The notes under the pieces: model-generated | Seen by the model: only the letters and a program-made list of their open reading frames with translations | The model's database searches: none | What the model was told of the DNA's origin: nothing | DNA from: Bacillota bacterium | GTDB taxonomy: Bacteria; Bacillota; Clostridia; Acetivibrionales; DTU013 | DNA: 52,069 nt | Reading direction: 5' to 3' | Assembly: GCA_023439545.1 (NCBI GenBank) | Contig: JAEXNT010000066.1 | Coordinates: 1-52,069 of the forward strand | Translations under genes and position numbers: made by a program | Shown here: positions 27,511 to 35,927 of the stretch, piece after piece | Position numbering within the stretch: the first letter of the stretch is position 1 | How the letters are laid out: each line of letters starts with the position of its first letter

Positions 27511-29001
27511 ATGGGGAATGAAAAGTTTGAAGATTACCGGCTGGAGGATGCGTTACTAAGATCCCTCGGTTTACTGCATTACATGGAGCCTACAGAAGTC
27601 CAGAAGCAGGTGATACCGGCTGTGTTGGAGAAAAAGGATATCATTGTCAGGTCGCAGACCGGAAGCGGAAAGACTGCGGCATTTGCCATACCCATTTGCC
27701 AATTGACAGAGTGGGAGGATAACAAACCTCAGGCCTTGGTGCTTACACCTACGAGAGAACTTGCCCTCCAGGTCAGGGAAGAGATTTTTAATATAGGCAG
27801 GTTTAAAAGGCTTAAAGCAGCAGCTGTTTTTGGAAAATCCCCATTCCATTACCAGGAAAAAGAGCTTAAACAGAAAACACATGTGGTAGTTGGCACACCG
27901 GGCCGTATTATCGATCATATTGAAAGAGAAACCTTTGATACCTCCAACATAAAGTTTCTAGTAATGGATGAAGCGGATAAGATGCTCCAAATGGGGTTCA
28001 TAGAGCAGATTGATACCATTTTGGAAAAGCTGCCCGGCGAAAGGGTAACAATACTGCTATCTGCGACTATGCCGGCAGATATCAAGGCATTATGCGATAA
28101 ATATATGAACCATCCCCTGTTAGCCGAGGTGGAAGAAAAAAATCCTGCGGTGGACAGGATCCAACAGGAAAGATATCAGGTAGAACAAGCAGAAAAAATT
28201 AACCTGCTAAAAGATATCATCATTGTGGAAAATCCGGATAGCTGCATTGTTTTTTGCAATACAAAGCAAATGGTGGATGAGGTTTTCGGGGAACTGGAAG
28301 GCTTGCTGTATACCTGTGAGAAGATTCATGGCGGAATGGAACAGCGTGATCGGTTAAGAGTCATGGAAGATTTCAGAAAGGGGCGCTTTCGGTATCTTGT
28401 GGCGACAGATGTGGCGGCCAGGGGTATAGACATTGACAATATTACACTTGTCATCAATTACGATGTGCCGCAGGACAGGGAAAACTATGTTCATAGGATC
28501 GGAAGAACCGGACGCATCGGAAATACGGGCAGGGCAATCACTTTTGTATCCAGGGATGAAACCGGTTATTTTCAGGAGATACAGCAGTTTATCGGCCGGG
28601 AGATCCCGGTAAAGGGGAGACCGGATAAGGAAACGGTAAATGAAGCCAGACAAGAATTTTTCGGAAAGCTGGCAAGCAGACCTGAAATCAAAGAAGCAAA
28701 GGGCGCGCAGCTTAGCAGGGATATAACGAAGTTACATATAAATGCCGGCAAAAAAACAAAAATGCGGCCGGTGGATATAGTGGGTACCCTGTGCAATATT
28801 GAGGGTATGACGGCGGAGGATATTGGTATTATCAATGTGATGGATATTTCTACTTTCGTCGAAATTCTGAATAACAAGGGGGATATGGTGTTGAGCAAGC
28901 TGCGGGAGACGCCGATCAAAGGCAGGCTTCGGACGGTCAGTAAAGGGAAAATGAAAACCTCGCGAAAAGATATCAACCGAAATGGAGTAAAAAATGATTG
29001 A
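27511..29001 (+). CDS. dbpA: DEAD-box RNA helicase, DbpA-like
   Basis: 496 residues from the ATG at 27511 (an in-frame GTG at 27493 would add six residues and overlaps the only GGTGG-like ribosome binding site). Motifs: Q motif region, Walker A TGSGKT with K54, PTRELA, GTPGR, DEAD at 153-156, SAT, then in the second RecA domain ARGID and HRIGRTGR. The C-terminal ~75 residues (RPVDIVGTLCNIEGMTAEDI) form a DbpA-type RNA-binding domain, which in DbpA/YxiN binds the 23S rRNA hairpin 92. A role in large-subunit ribosome assembly is likely. The CvfB-like gene overlaps it by 8 bp. Confidence 0.9.
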   Translation: MGNEKFEDYRLEDALLRSLGLLHYMEPTEVQKQVIPAVLEKKDIIVRSQTGSGKTAAFAIPICQLTEWEDNKPQALVLTPTRELALQVREEIFNIGRFKRLKAAAVFGKSPFHYQEKELKQKTHVVVGTPGRIIDHIERETFDTSNIKFLVMDEADKMLQMGFIEQIDTILEKLPGERVTILLSATMPADIKALCDKYMNHPLLAEVEEKNPAVDRIQQERYQVEQAEKINLLKDIIIVENPDSCIVFCNTKQMVDEVFGELEGLLYTCEKIHGGMEQRDRLRVMEDFRKGRFRYLVATDVAARGIDIDNITLVINYDVPQDRENYVHRIGRTGRIGNTGRAITFVSRDETGYFQEIQQFIGREIPVKGRPDKETVNEARQEFFGKLASRPEIKEAKGAQLSRDITKLHINAGKKTKMRPVDIVGTLCNIEGMTAEDIGIINVMDISTFVEILNNKGDMVLSKLRETPIKGRLRTVSKGKMKTSRKDINRNGVKND

Positions 29002-29833
29002 ACTAGGTAAAATCCAGAAGCTCAGGGTAATACGCAAGGCCCCGATTGGACTATATTTGAACTCGATAACGGATAAAAGCGGAGAGGATATCTTACTGCC
29101 CAATAATCAGACGCCTTCAGGTGTTGAGCCTGGTGATGAAATAGAGGTGTTTGTCTATAAGGATTCGGAAGACAGAACCATTTCGACATTAAAAAAGCCA
29201 AAGCTGACGGTAGGCGATATCTCCGCCTTGCAGGCAGTCGCGGTTACAAAAATAGGCGCTTTCCTGGACTGGGGTTTGGAGAAGGATCTGTTACTGCCTT
29301 TCCGGGAGCAGGTGGGCAAGGTTGTAAAAGGCGGCACTTATCTGGTTGCGCTGTATGTAGACAGCAGCGACAGGCTATGTGCGACGATGAATATATACAA
29401 TCTGTTAAGCAGCGAATCACCCTATAAAGTCAACGACAGAGTCCAGGGGACAGTCTATAGCATCAGTAGGGAACTCGGCGCTTTTGTTGCAGTGGACAAC
29501 AAATATCAGGGCTTGATCCCCAAAAAGGAATTGTATGGCAGTTTCAGGGAGGGCGACAGGATAGAGGTGCGGATCAAGAAGGTCAGACAGGATGGAAAAC
29601 TGGAATTGAGCGTAAGAGATGAGGCGTATAACGAAATTGAAAAGGACGTGCAAAATATTATGGAGAGGCTGAAACGTAATGGAGGGACTCTACATCTTAA
29701 CGACAACAGCTCTCCGGAGCAGATCAAGGCGGAATTGAACATTAGCAAAGCCGCCTTCAAAAGGGCTGTTGGAAGGCTTATGAAAGAAGGAGCAATCGAA
29801 ATTACAGCGGATGGGTTAAGAATGATGTGGTAG
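28994..29833 (+). CDS. cvfB: S1-domain RNA-binding protein, CvfB family
   Basis: 279 residues, normal for the family. Two N-terminal OB/S1-type units (~1-140), a canonical S1 domain (~143-215: GTVYSISRELGAFVAVDNKY and VRIKKVRQDGKLELS), and a C-terminal winged helix (~225-279: SSPEQIKAELNISKAAFKRA). This is the S1-S1-S1-wHTH layout of CvfB/YitL. The ATG lies inside the end of the helicase gene, so both are translationally coupled and probably act in RNA metabolism. Confidence 0.88.
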   Translation: MIELGKIQKLRVIRKAPIGLYLNSITDKSGEDILLPNNQTPSGVEPGDEIEVFVYKDSEDRTISTLKKPKLTVGDISALQAVAVTKIGAFLDWGLEKDLLLPFREQVGKVVKGGTYLVALYVDSSDRLCATMNIYNLLSSESPYKVNDRVQGTVYSISRELGAFVAVDNKYQGLIPKKELYGSFREGDRIEVRIKKVRQDGKLELSVRDEAYNEIEKDVQNIMERLKRNGGTLHLNDNSSPEQIKAELNISKAAFKRAVGRLMKEGAIEITADGLRMMW

Positions 29834-29898
29834 GCTTGCATTGTTGTCCGGCCCAATTGGAAACGACGGGGTAAGGTGAAAATGAGAGGGAAATTGTT

Positions 29899-30600
29899 AT
29901 GTTGATACCACCGTATCTGGTGAATGAAAAGTTCGATGATCGCTATTTTGACGTGGTTAATGCATTGGATGAAGCGCAGCAGATCTATTTTAGAAACAAT
30001 AATCTGATTGAGAGGATCACTACTGATAAAGAAGCGGGAAGCCCGTTGGTAATCGGTGAAACAGGCTTTGGCGCCGGGCGCGTAGTCGTATCGCTGATGG
30101 AATTCCTTGAGAAAAGCGGCTTGAAAGACATTTCTATTGAGTATAATTCTGTTGAATTGTATCCCGTGAGCCCGGAGAGGATGCTTCAGCTCCTGAGTGG
30201 CTTCAGGGAGCGGGTCGGCGCCGGGATTGATACTCTTGCGGAGGCATACCGAAGTATTGATATTACCAAGTCTGGCTGGCATTCAATAATGCTTGGACGA
30301 TCCTTCGGAACGCTCAAGCTGAATCTCTGGATAGGTGAAGCGCTTGAAATGGTGAGCGCTTTGGAAAAGCCCTGCGAAGTATGGTTCCTTGACGGTCACA
30401 GTCCCAAAAAAAACCCTTCAATATGGCGGGATGAGTTGCTTATGGCAATCGGGGGAAAAACAAAAACGGGAGGCGCCTGCGCCACATTCACAGTATCTGT
30501 TGCCGTAAGAAAAGCCTTGACGGCGGCAGGCTTTACGCTGACGCTGCTCCCTGGCTGCGGCGGGAAAAAAGAGGCGCTGCACGGGGTAAAGAATGATTAA
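29899..30600 (+). CDS. mnmD: MnmD-like tRNA wobble-uridine methyltransferase (MnmC N-domain type)
   Basis: 233 residues, single domain. The SAM-binding loop is GETGFGAGRVV and the catalytic-site motif is WFLDGHSPKKNPSIW, matching the D-x-FAPxKNPxxW signature of MnmC methyltransferase domains with the conserved Asp. In Firmicutes a stand-alone MnmD makes the last methylation of mnm5(s2)U34 in tRNA. The ATG at 29899 has AGGGAAATTG upstream, a modest ribosome binding site. It is 65 bp behind the CvfB-like gene and may belong to the same transcript. Confidence 0.82.
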   Translation: MLIPPYLVNEKFDDRYFDVVNALDEAQQIYFRNNNLIERITTDKEAGSPLVIGETGFGAGRVVVSLMEFLEKSGLKDISIEYNSVELYPVSPERMLQLLSGFRERVGAGIDTLAEAYRSIDITKSGWHSIMLGRSFGTLKLNLWIGEALEMVSALEKPCEVWFLDGHSPKKNPSIWRDELLMAIGGKTKTGGACATFTVSVAVRKALTAAGFTLTLLPGCGGKKEALHGVKND

Positions 30601-31650
30601 ATAGCAGTGAGATTGTTGAGACTAGTGTAGCGTGTAGAAGATTCTCGTTGGAGTCATAAAACGGGAAACCAGGAATTGAATGCTATGCCGGGGGATTTAT
30701 CATGCCAAGTTCAAGATATAATCAGGATAGATGGAAACGATAGAGCAGACCGTCCCCTCGCCTCTACCAAAAGAAAAGACTGTAGATTTCACATAATTTT
30801 AAATTACCCATAAATTTTCCGTTCGAAAAAGATATGGTTCCTCGGAATTGCAACAAAGGCCTGTCATCAAATGCTGGGAAGTTTTTAGGCAATTTCTCCT
30901 GCCTGTTTTTCCTACAGAAATGGGTGAATTTTATGCCGAACCGGATAACATTGGCTTCGTAAGGGGTGTGGTAAAATCACAAATAAATCAGCAGCGGTTA
31001 TCTATAACTTGCTTTGTTCGCAAAAAGGAAATATAATTATTACAAATGGGATTTTTATGTAATAAAACTTTGTGGAATATGCTACAGCAAAAAGATTGCT
31101 AAACGCTGGGATGGGACTGCTAGCTGTGCCTGATCCTTGGAAATGCTGGGAAATTCTATGGTGAAAATATATGCTACCTAATAAGATATTGAAAAAGTGG
31201 CTGATGGTCGATACCACAGGTCAAAGGAAGGTAGAGAAGGTGAAAAACTTCTTTTTTGCTAAAGTAGGTGAAACGATAGAGAGCTATATTTATTCTGATG
31301 CCTAATGAAGTTGGGGATAGTTTTAAATAACTTTATTATAGATGATGTAGACGGATGTATAAAGAGTATGGCTGTGAGGTGATAACGTCCAATTTAATAG
31401 GCTTAATGTTCACAACCATCAATGGCTTATCGATTTCCCCATCTGCTATAAAAATCTTGGGGAAAAATGGCACTAAAAATAAATCATTTTGTTTGATACT
31501 GGCAACGAATAAGATTATTAAAAGCATTTTAATTTAGAAGTAATTGAAATGAAAAACCGAAGTAAGAGTTGCTAAAAATGATACTGAGTAATATTCTATT
31601 ACTATCATATACGTAGCCATTAAGAGTAAACTAATAAGAAGGAAATACGA
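30601..31650. other. 1.05-kb AT-rich intergenic region upstream of the five-gene operon
   Basis: No credible gene. Short open frames (for example 30848-31036) have no recognisable motif. Three copies of AAAYGCTGGGA occur at 30869, 31101 and 31141, the outer two identical over 12 bases; they may be remnants of a duplicated element. Base composition shifts here from the GC-richer housekeeping genes to the AT-rich operon, so this looks like the left edge of an acquired segment. Near the end, TTGCTA (31569) and TATTCT (31592) with 17-bp spacing could be a weak promoter. No integrase or inverted repeats of an insertion sequence were seen. Confidence 0.5.
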
Positions 31651-32283
31651 ATGTATAAAAACGCTTACGGCGGTCTCTTTATCGCCGTTGATGGCCCAAG
31701 TGGTGTTGGCAAAACATCTCTGATACAACATATTCAGTGCGAACTTGACAAATGCGGTATCAAGGTATATTGCACAAGAGAACCTACGGACACGAATTAT
31801 GGCGACTTTGTACGAACTTCTGCAGAAATACTGGATAAAGAAAGTTTGACATGTCTTGTTGCTTCGGACAGGTATTTTCATCTGGAAAATGATATTATTC
31901 CACGATTAAAAAATGGCGAAATTGTTATTACTGATCGCTATATTTTATCGTCTTTGGTATTTCAATGCATGGATGGTGTTACTACAGATTTCATACTTTC
32001 GGTTAATGAGAAAATTATACAACCCGATGTCCAGATTGTAGTGACGGCAGATGCAGAGATAATTCAAAACCGCTTATCTACTCGTGGGATAGAATTGGTT
32101 CGTTTTGAAAGAGGTCGTCGAACCAATGAAGAGATACGGTTTCTTCGTGAGGGAATTAAGATATTGAACGATTTCCAAATTAATATGTTCGAAATTGAAA
32201 ACATAAGTACGATTCAATCAAGCGCTTTGCTTACAGTGGATTATATCAAGAAGGTGCTAAAATATGAAAGTGCTATTACTTAA
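31651..32283 (+). CDS. dTMP-kinase-like P-loop nucleotide kinase
   Basis: 210 residues, the usual size of thymidylate kinase. The P-loop is G15-T22 (GPSGVGKT), followed by TREPT near residue 49 (P-loop partner loop contacting dTMP), the D73-R-Y segment SDRYFHLEND, and VITDRYILSS, all in the family order. The lid region (~150) has FERGRRTNEEIR. It is diverged from housekeeping Tmk, and the operon context argues for a special role, for example phosphorylating a modified nucleotide. The ATG has AGAAGGA 8 bp upstream. The next gene starts 20 bp before its end. Confidence 0.82.
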   Translation: MYKNAYGGLFIAVDGPSGVGKTSLIQHIQCELDKCGIKVYCTREPTDTNYGDFVRTSAEILDKESLTCLVASDRYFHLENDIIPRLKNGEIVITDRYILSSLVFQCMDGVTTDFILSVNEKIIQPDVQIVVTADAEIIQNRLSTRGIELVRFERGRRTNEEIRFLREGIKILNDFQINMFEIENISTIQSSALLTVDYIKKVLKYESAIT

Positions 32284-33598
32284 TTCGCCTATTTATAGGG
32301 AACATACCGAGACTAACGAGGAATATTTACCCTCGTTAGGTTTGTGTTATATTGCTACACAACTTAAAGAAGCTAACATCGATACTGAGATTGTTGATTG
32401 CGTCAAAGAGCGCTTGGGAATTGACGAAATTTTTAATTTATTAATTAAGGATCAGCCAGATTATTATGCAATGAATGTATTTACTCAAAACCTTGATATT
32501 GTCCGCGAAGTTGCCGAATACTGCCCTATTGAGTCAACTCTGATTATCGGGGGCCAAGTTACTAAGTCTATTTTTAGGGAAATACTGAATTGGAAGATGA
32601 GCAATCGACTTATTATTGTTATTGGAGAAGGCGAATTTATTATACCCGATATTATTAATAATAGTTGCAAACAAGAACCTATTTACGAAAGTGAAGCAAA
32701 AAGAGTATACCAAGTAAATAGTTTATCGATGTATTTTCCACATGACCTTGGTAAAGTGCATATAGACAGAGCCTTCCTAAAAAATGACGTGTTAATAAAT
32801 CACTATGGTCAAAAAGAAGTGGCGATTATTACATCTCGGGGATGCTCATATGACTGTGCATTTTGTGGTGCTGCCCGTAGCAAGAACTGTGATACCTCAA
32901 TTCGATATCGCCTCAACTCTGACATTGAAGATGAAATCAAAAGTATTGTTACCACTCATACTGGGGTTTCTTCTATCCGCGTTCTTGACGATTTATTTTT
33001 AAGGGATGAGAGAAGTATAAAAATGGCTATTGAACTTTTTAGTGGATTTGCAAGTCTGTCTTGGCGCGGGATGGCGCATATTCTCACATTTATCAATAAA
33101 GCTGCATTATTGCCCAGTTTACTTCAAAGTGGATGCCGGGAAATGTTTATTGGTGTTGAATCAGGTTCTGATCGCATAAGAAAAAAAATAAATAAAGCTG
33201 GTACATCAAATCAGGTTATTAACGTGATTACGCAAGTTTTAAAATCAGGTATTGATGTTAAAGCATATCTTATGTACGGATTTCCAGACGAAACTTACTG
33301 TGAAGCTAAAGAAACATTTGCCCTTGCTGAAAATCTCAAACGCATTTCACAGTCTACTGCAGGTAATTTCAGAACTAGTGTATTTCAATTCAGACCATAT
33401 CACGGAACAAAGCTCTATGATGAGATTGTTAGGAGTGGAAAAGAAATTGGAAATGTAATGCAAAATAAGCAACTAAACATTTTTAGTAGACGTTCACAAT
33501 TTAACTTTTATTCGGGTAATTTTAGTGGGTTGGGTAATGAAGAACTAAACGACTTCGTTTTGAGAACACAAGCCCTTTCGGAGGATTTCAATGTTTGA
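32264..33598 (+). CDS. B12-binding-domain radical SAM enzyme
   Basis: 444 residues. The N-terminal ~150 residues (MKVLLLNSPIYREH, YLPSLGLCYIATQLKE) have the Rossmann-like form of a cobalamin-binding domain. The radical SAM core has the cluster motif C194-x3-C198-x2-C201 (RGCSYDCAFCGAARS), followed by a glycine-rich SAM segment (MFIGVESGSDRIRKK). Members of this class do radical methylation or rearrangement of unreactive carbons. It is not a viperin: the viperin sequence hallmarks are absent. It overlaps the kinase gene by 20 bp and the UDG-like gene by 8 bp. The substrate is unknown; a nucleotide or DNA base is suggested by the neighbours. Confidence 0.85.
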   Translation: MKVLLLNSPIYREHTETNEEYLPSLGLCYIATQLKEANIDTEIVDCVKERLGIDEIFNLLIKDQPDYYAMNVFTQNLDIVREVAEYCPIESTLIIGGQVTKSIFREILNWKMSNRLIIVIGEGEFIIPDIINNSCKQEPIYESEAKRVYQVNSLSMYFPHDLGKVHIDRAFLKNDVLINHYGQKEVAIITSRGCSYDCAFCGAARSKNCDTSIRYRLNSDIEDEIKSIVTTHTGVSSIRVLDDLFLRDERSIKMAIELFSGFASLSWRGMAHILTFINKAALLPSLLQSGCREMFIGVESGSDRIRKKINKAGTSNQVINVITQVLKSGIDVKAYLMYGFPDETYCEAKETFALAENLKRISQSTAGNFRTSVFQFRPYHGTKLYDEIVRSGKEIGNVMQNKQLNIFSRRSQFNFYSGNFSGLGNEELNDFVLRTQALSEDFNV

Positions 33599-34139
33599 AG
33601 CTATTAAGAACTGTGCTAAATGCGCTCTTTGTGTAAATCAGAGGCCGTTATTAGATGAAGTGTTCAATTGTAAAGTTTTTTGGGTTGGGCTTTCAGCCAA
33701 GAAAACCAAGTATGATAACGAGAAGCCTTTATCGTCAACCACTAACAGCGGTAAGATTATTGCACAGATTGAAGAACGATGTGCAGGTATTCAAATGTAT
33801 AAAACAAACATAGTCAAATGTTTACCACTTGATGGCAAAGGGAAGTTACGATATCCAAGTAGGTATGAAACAGATTTGTGTATTTCAAATTTAGATTCCG
33901 AAATATCTGCATTATCGCCAACAGTTGTTTTTTTGCTCGGAGGCAAAGTTACAGAAGCAGTTGGACGCTATTTTCAAATTGAGCTTGAATCTTGGATTGA
34001 TTTTTATTATAAACCTAAACAATGTAAAGGTATCTACTTTATTCCAATACAGCATCCGTCCTATATACATGTATATAAGAGAAAAAGAATAGATGACTAT
34101 ATTTGTGGAATAGAACGCATAATTCGCCAGTATGTGTAA
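33591..34139 (+). CDS. Fe-S uracil-DNA-glycosylase-like protein with altered motif A
   Basis: 182 residues. It aligns by eye with family 4 (iron-sulfur) uracil-DNA glycosylases: N-terminal CAKCALC (C8/C11/C14), KTNIVKCLP for the second cluster ligand, DLC for the fourth ligand, VVFLLGGKV for the ALG segment, and IQHPSYI for the HPS motif. Where active enzymes have GEGPG/GEAPG, this protein has VGLSAKK, so the water-activating acidic residue is lost. It may bind a modified base without classical uracil excision, or have new chemistry. The start lies inside the radical SAM gene. Family assignment is moderately sure; activity is not. Confidence 0.7.
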   Translation: MFEAIKNCAKCALCVNQRPLLDEVFNCKVFWVGLSAKKTKYDNEKPLSSTTNSGKIIAQIEERCAGIQMYKTNIVKCLPLDGKGKLRYPSRYETDLCISNLDSEISALSPTVVFLLGGKVTEAVGRYFQIELESWIDFYYKPKQCKGIYFIPIQHPSYIHVYKRKRIDDYICGIERIIRQYV

Positions 34140-34157
34140 GCGATGTGGGGGTAAGTT

Positions 34158-35927
34158 ATGAGGATTATCAGTCTTAATCCGAAACTATGCGATGAAACAC
34201 AACAGTATATATGCTCGAGAAAAAAGAAAACAGAACGTGACGAACGGTGTGTGAATTTAGATTGCTTTAATGGAATCGATTCTGAAAGCATTCAAAGGTG
34301 TTTCAACGATTTAAAGCAGAATATAGTTTTATCGGGCGGTAATGGTTCTGGTAAATCAAGATTATTTAAACTTATTGAGGAAAAAAATCAAGCGCTTCAT
34401 CTCCGTGTCACTAAGGAAAATGAGAGTGCAACAGTGGAGCTTGATTATGTTAAGATTATTAACTTTTCTTGTACTGATGCTTCTTTGCAATCAGTTGAGA
34501 AATTTCCCACATATACAATTAGTAAAGCAAATAATCATTTATATGAGTTGGATGTAACAGAGACGGCATTAAATTCACTATTATATATTCATGGATTGGC
34601 AAAAGGTCAGATTGGAACAAATGGGGATTTTGAGAGCTTTGCATCGTATGTAAATCCTATGTTTTTCATAGACAATGAGACTCTGAAACTAAGCCGTGAT
34701 ACAAACAAAAACGCATTATTCTTCGGAAGAGCAATAGATGGTGATGAGCTTTCACCAGGACAAAAGTATTTACTTAGGATGGCGGTTGCACTCTATCTTA
34801 ATAAAGGTAAGCATGATGTTATTTTTCTTTTGGACGAGCCTGAGACTCATTTGCATCCAAACGTACTTATTAGGTTTTATGACAAACTGCGTGAGGAATT
34901 CCCGAAATCTCAGATTTGGATTGCTACCCATTCTATTGCGCTCATTGCTCATATCGAGCAGAAATATGAATCGGATAGTTCAATCTTCTACTTTGAGAAT
35001 GGTAAAGTTTCTACTCTCAGAAGCAACTCTGAACCGCTTATCAGAGGTTTGGTCGGAGGCGATGATAATTGGAATGCATACTTTCACTTCTTAGTCGAGC
35101 CCGATGCTTACGCTTCAAATAAGTTTGCAATTGAGTGCTTAACATCGCCCGATGTAAAACCTGGAACCAAGAGAAAAGATGAGCAAGCAGGATTAGTTAT
35201 TGATAAGCTTACTAATAAAATAGTTGTTGATTATGGAGCGGGACGCGGAAGATTAATTTCCGGTATCCAGGAATGGCTTACTGAAAAGGGCGTGAAAATA
35301 AACGAAGTAGTCAAAGAATTCCGTGCTTTCGATATAAAACAAGAGAATGGCGAAGATAACGAATATAAAGCGGAATGTTTAAGAGCTATGAACGAACATG
35401 GTTTAGGTGAACGATACTTTGATGATATAGAAAAGCTAAAAAGTGAATCACCAGCAGATTATGTTTTTATGGTTAACGTTTTGCATGAAATCGACCCCGG
35501 ATTTTGGGTTGGTTTGTTCGCCAATATTGCAAAATTACTTAAAGATGATGGATTTCTTATAATAGTCGAGCAAAAAGAATTGACAATTGGTGAGAAAGCT
35601 TACAAAAACGGTTTCATTATTTTGACCGAAAAATCAGCAAAAGCACTTTTTGATACTTCGATAGATATAAACTCCCCCAAAGACATAAAGAGCATAGAAT
35701 TTAAGATACCAAAACCTGCATTATCATGTACCAGAGAAAAAATAACCAGCTGTCTTACTTTATTAATGAGTGAATCATTGGATGTAGTGAAGCATATACG
35801 TCAAAACACCCATATAGCGGATGGAGAGCATTATAAGTTTGGACTTAAATTAGCATTTTGGGAACACCAGCACACAAATTCTGAATTATGTATTGCAAGC
35901 CTTAAGGAGGAAAATCAGGATGTTTGA
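34158..35927 (+). CDS. AAA (SMC-like) ATPase fused to a SAM-dependent methyltransferase
   Basis: 589 residues. The N-terminal half (~1-300) is an ABC/OLD-type AAA ATPase: Walker A G60-S67 (GGNGSGKS), signature-like LSPGQKYLLRMAVA, Walker B with D226-E227 (FLLDEPETHLHP) and IATHSIALIAH. There is no long coiled coil, so it is a compact, DUF-type AAA_21-like ATPase. The C-terminal half (~335-500) is a class I methyltransferase: D358-YGAGRGR SAM loop, and MVNVLHEIDP at motif IV, with KLLKDDGFLIIVEQ after it. The fusion is unusual. Compact AAA ATPases of this kind are common in antiphage systems. It starts 18 bp after the UDG-like gene and overlaps the HD gene by 8 bp. Confidence 0.82.
   Translation: MRIISLNPKLCDETQQYICSRKKKTERDERCVNLDCFNGIDSESIQRCFNDLKQNIVLSGGNGSGKSRLFKLIEEKNQALHLRVTKENESATVELDYVKIINFSCTDASLQSVEKFPTYTISKANNHLYELDVTETALNSLLYIHGLAKGQIGTNGDFESFASYVNPMFFIDNETLKLSRDTNKNALFFGRAIDGDELSPGQKYLLRMAVALYLNKGKHDVIFLLDEPETHLHPNVLIRFYDKLREEFPKSQIWIATHSIALIAHIEQKYESDSSIFYFENGKVSTLRSNSEPLIRGLVGGDDNWNAYFHFLVEPDAYASNKFAIECLTSPDVKPGTKRKDEQAGLVIDKLTNKIVVDYGAGRGRLISGIQEWLTEKGVKINEVVKEFRAFDIKQENGEDNEYKAECLRAMNEHGLGERYFDDIEKLKSESPADYVFMVNVLHEIDPGFWVGLFANIAKLLKDDGFLIIVEQKELTIGEKAYKNGFIILTEKSAKALFDTSIDINSPKDIKSIEFKIPKPALSCTREKITSCLTLLMSESLDVVKHIRQNTHIADGEHYKFGLKLAFWEHQHTNSELCIASLKEENQDV

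Noticed and set aside
30848..31036. 62-residue open frame in the gap before the five-gene operon
   Set aside because: TTG start without a ribosome binding site, no family likeness.
31336..31527. 63-residue minus-strand open frame before the five-gene operon
   Set aside because: Considered as a small toxin-like gene, but no motif, no ribosome binding site and mirrored by an equally weak plus-strand frame.
32264..33598. Radical SAM enzyme as a prokaryotic viperin
   Set aside because: It has an N-terminal cobalamin-binding-like domain and lacks viperin hallmarks; the cluster motif alone is not specific.
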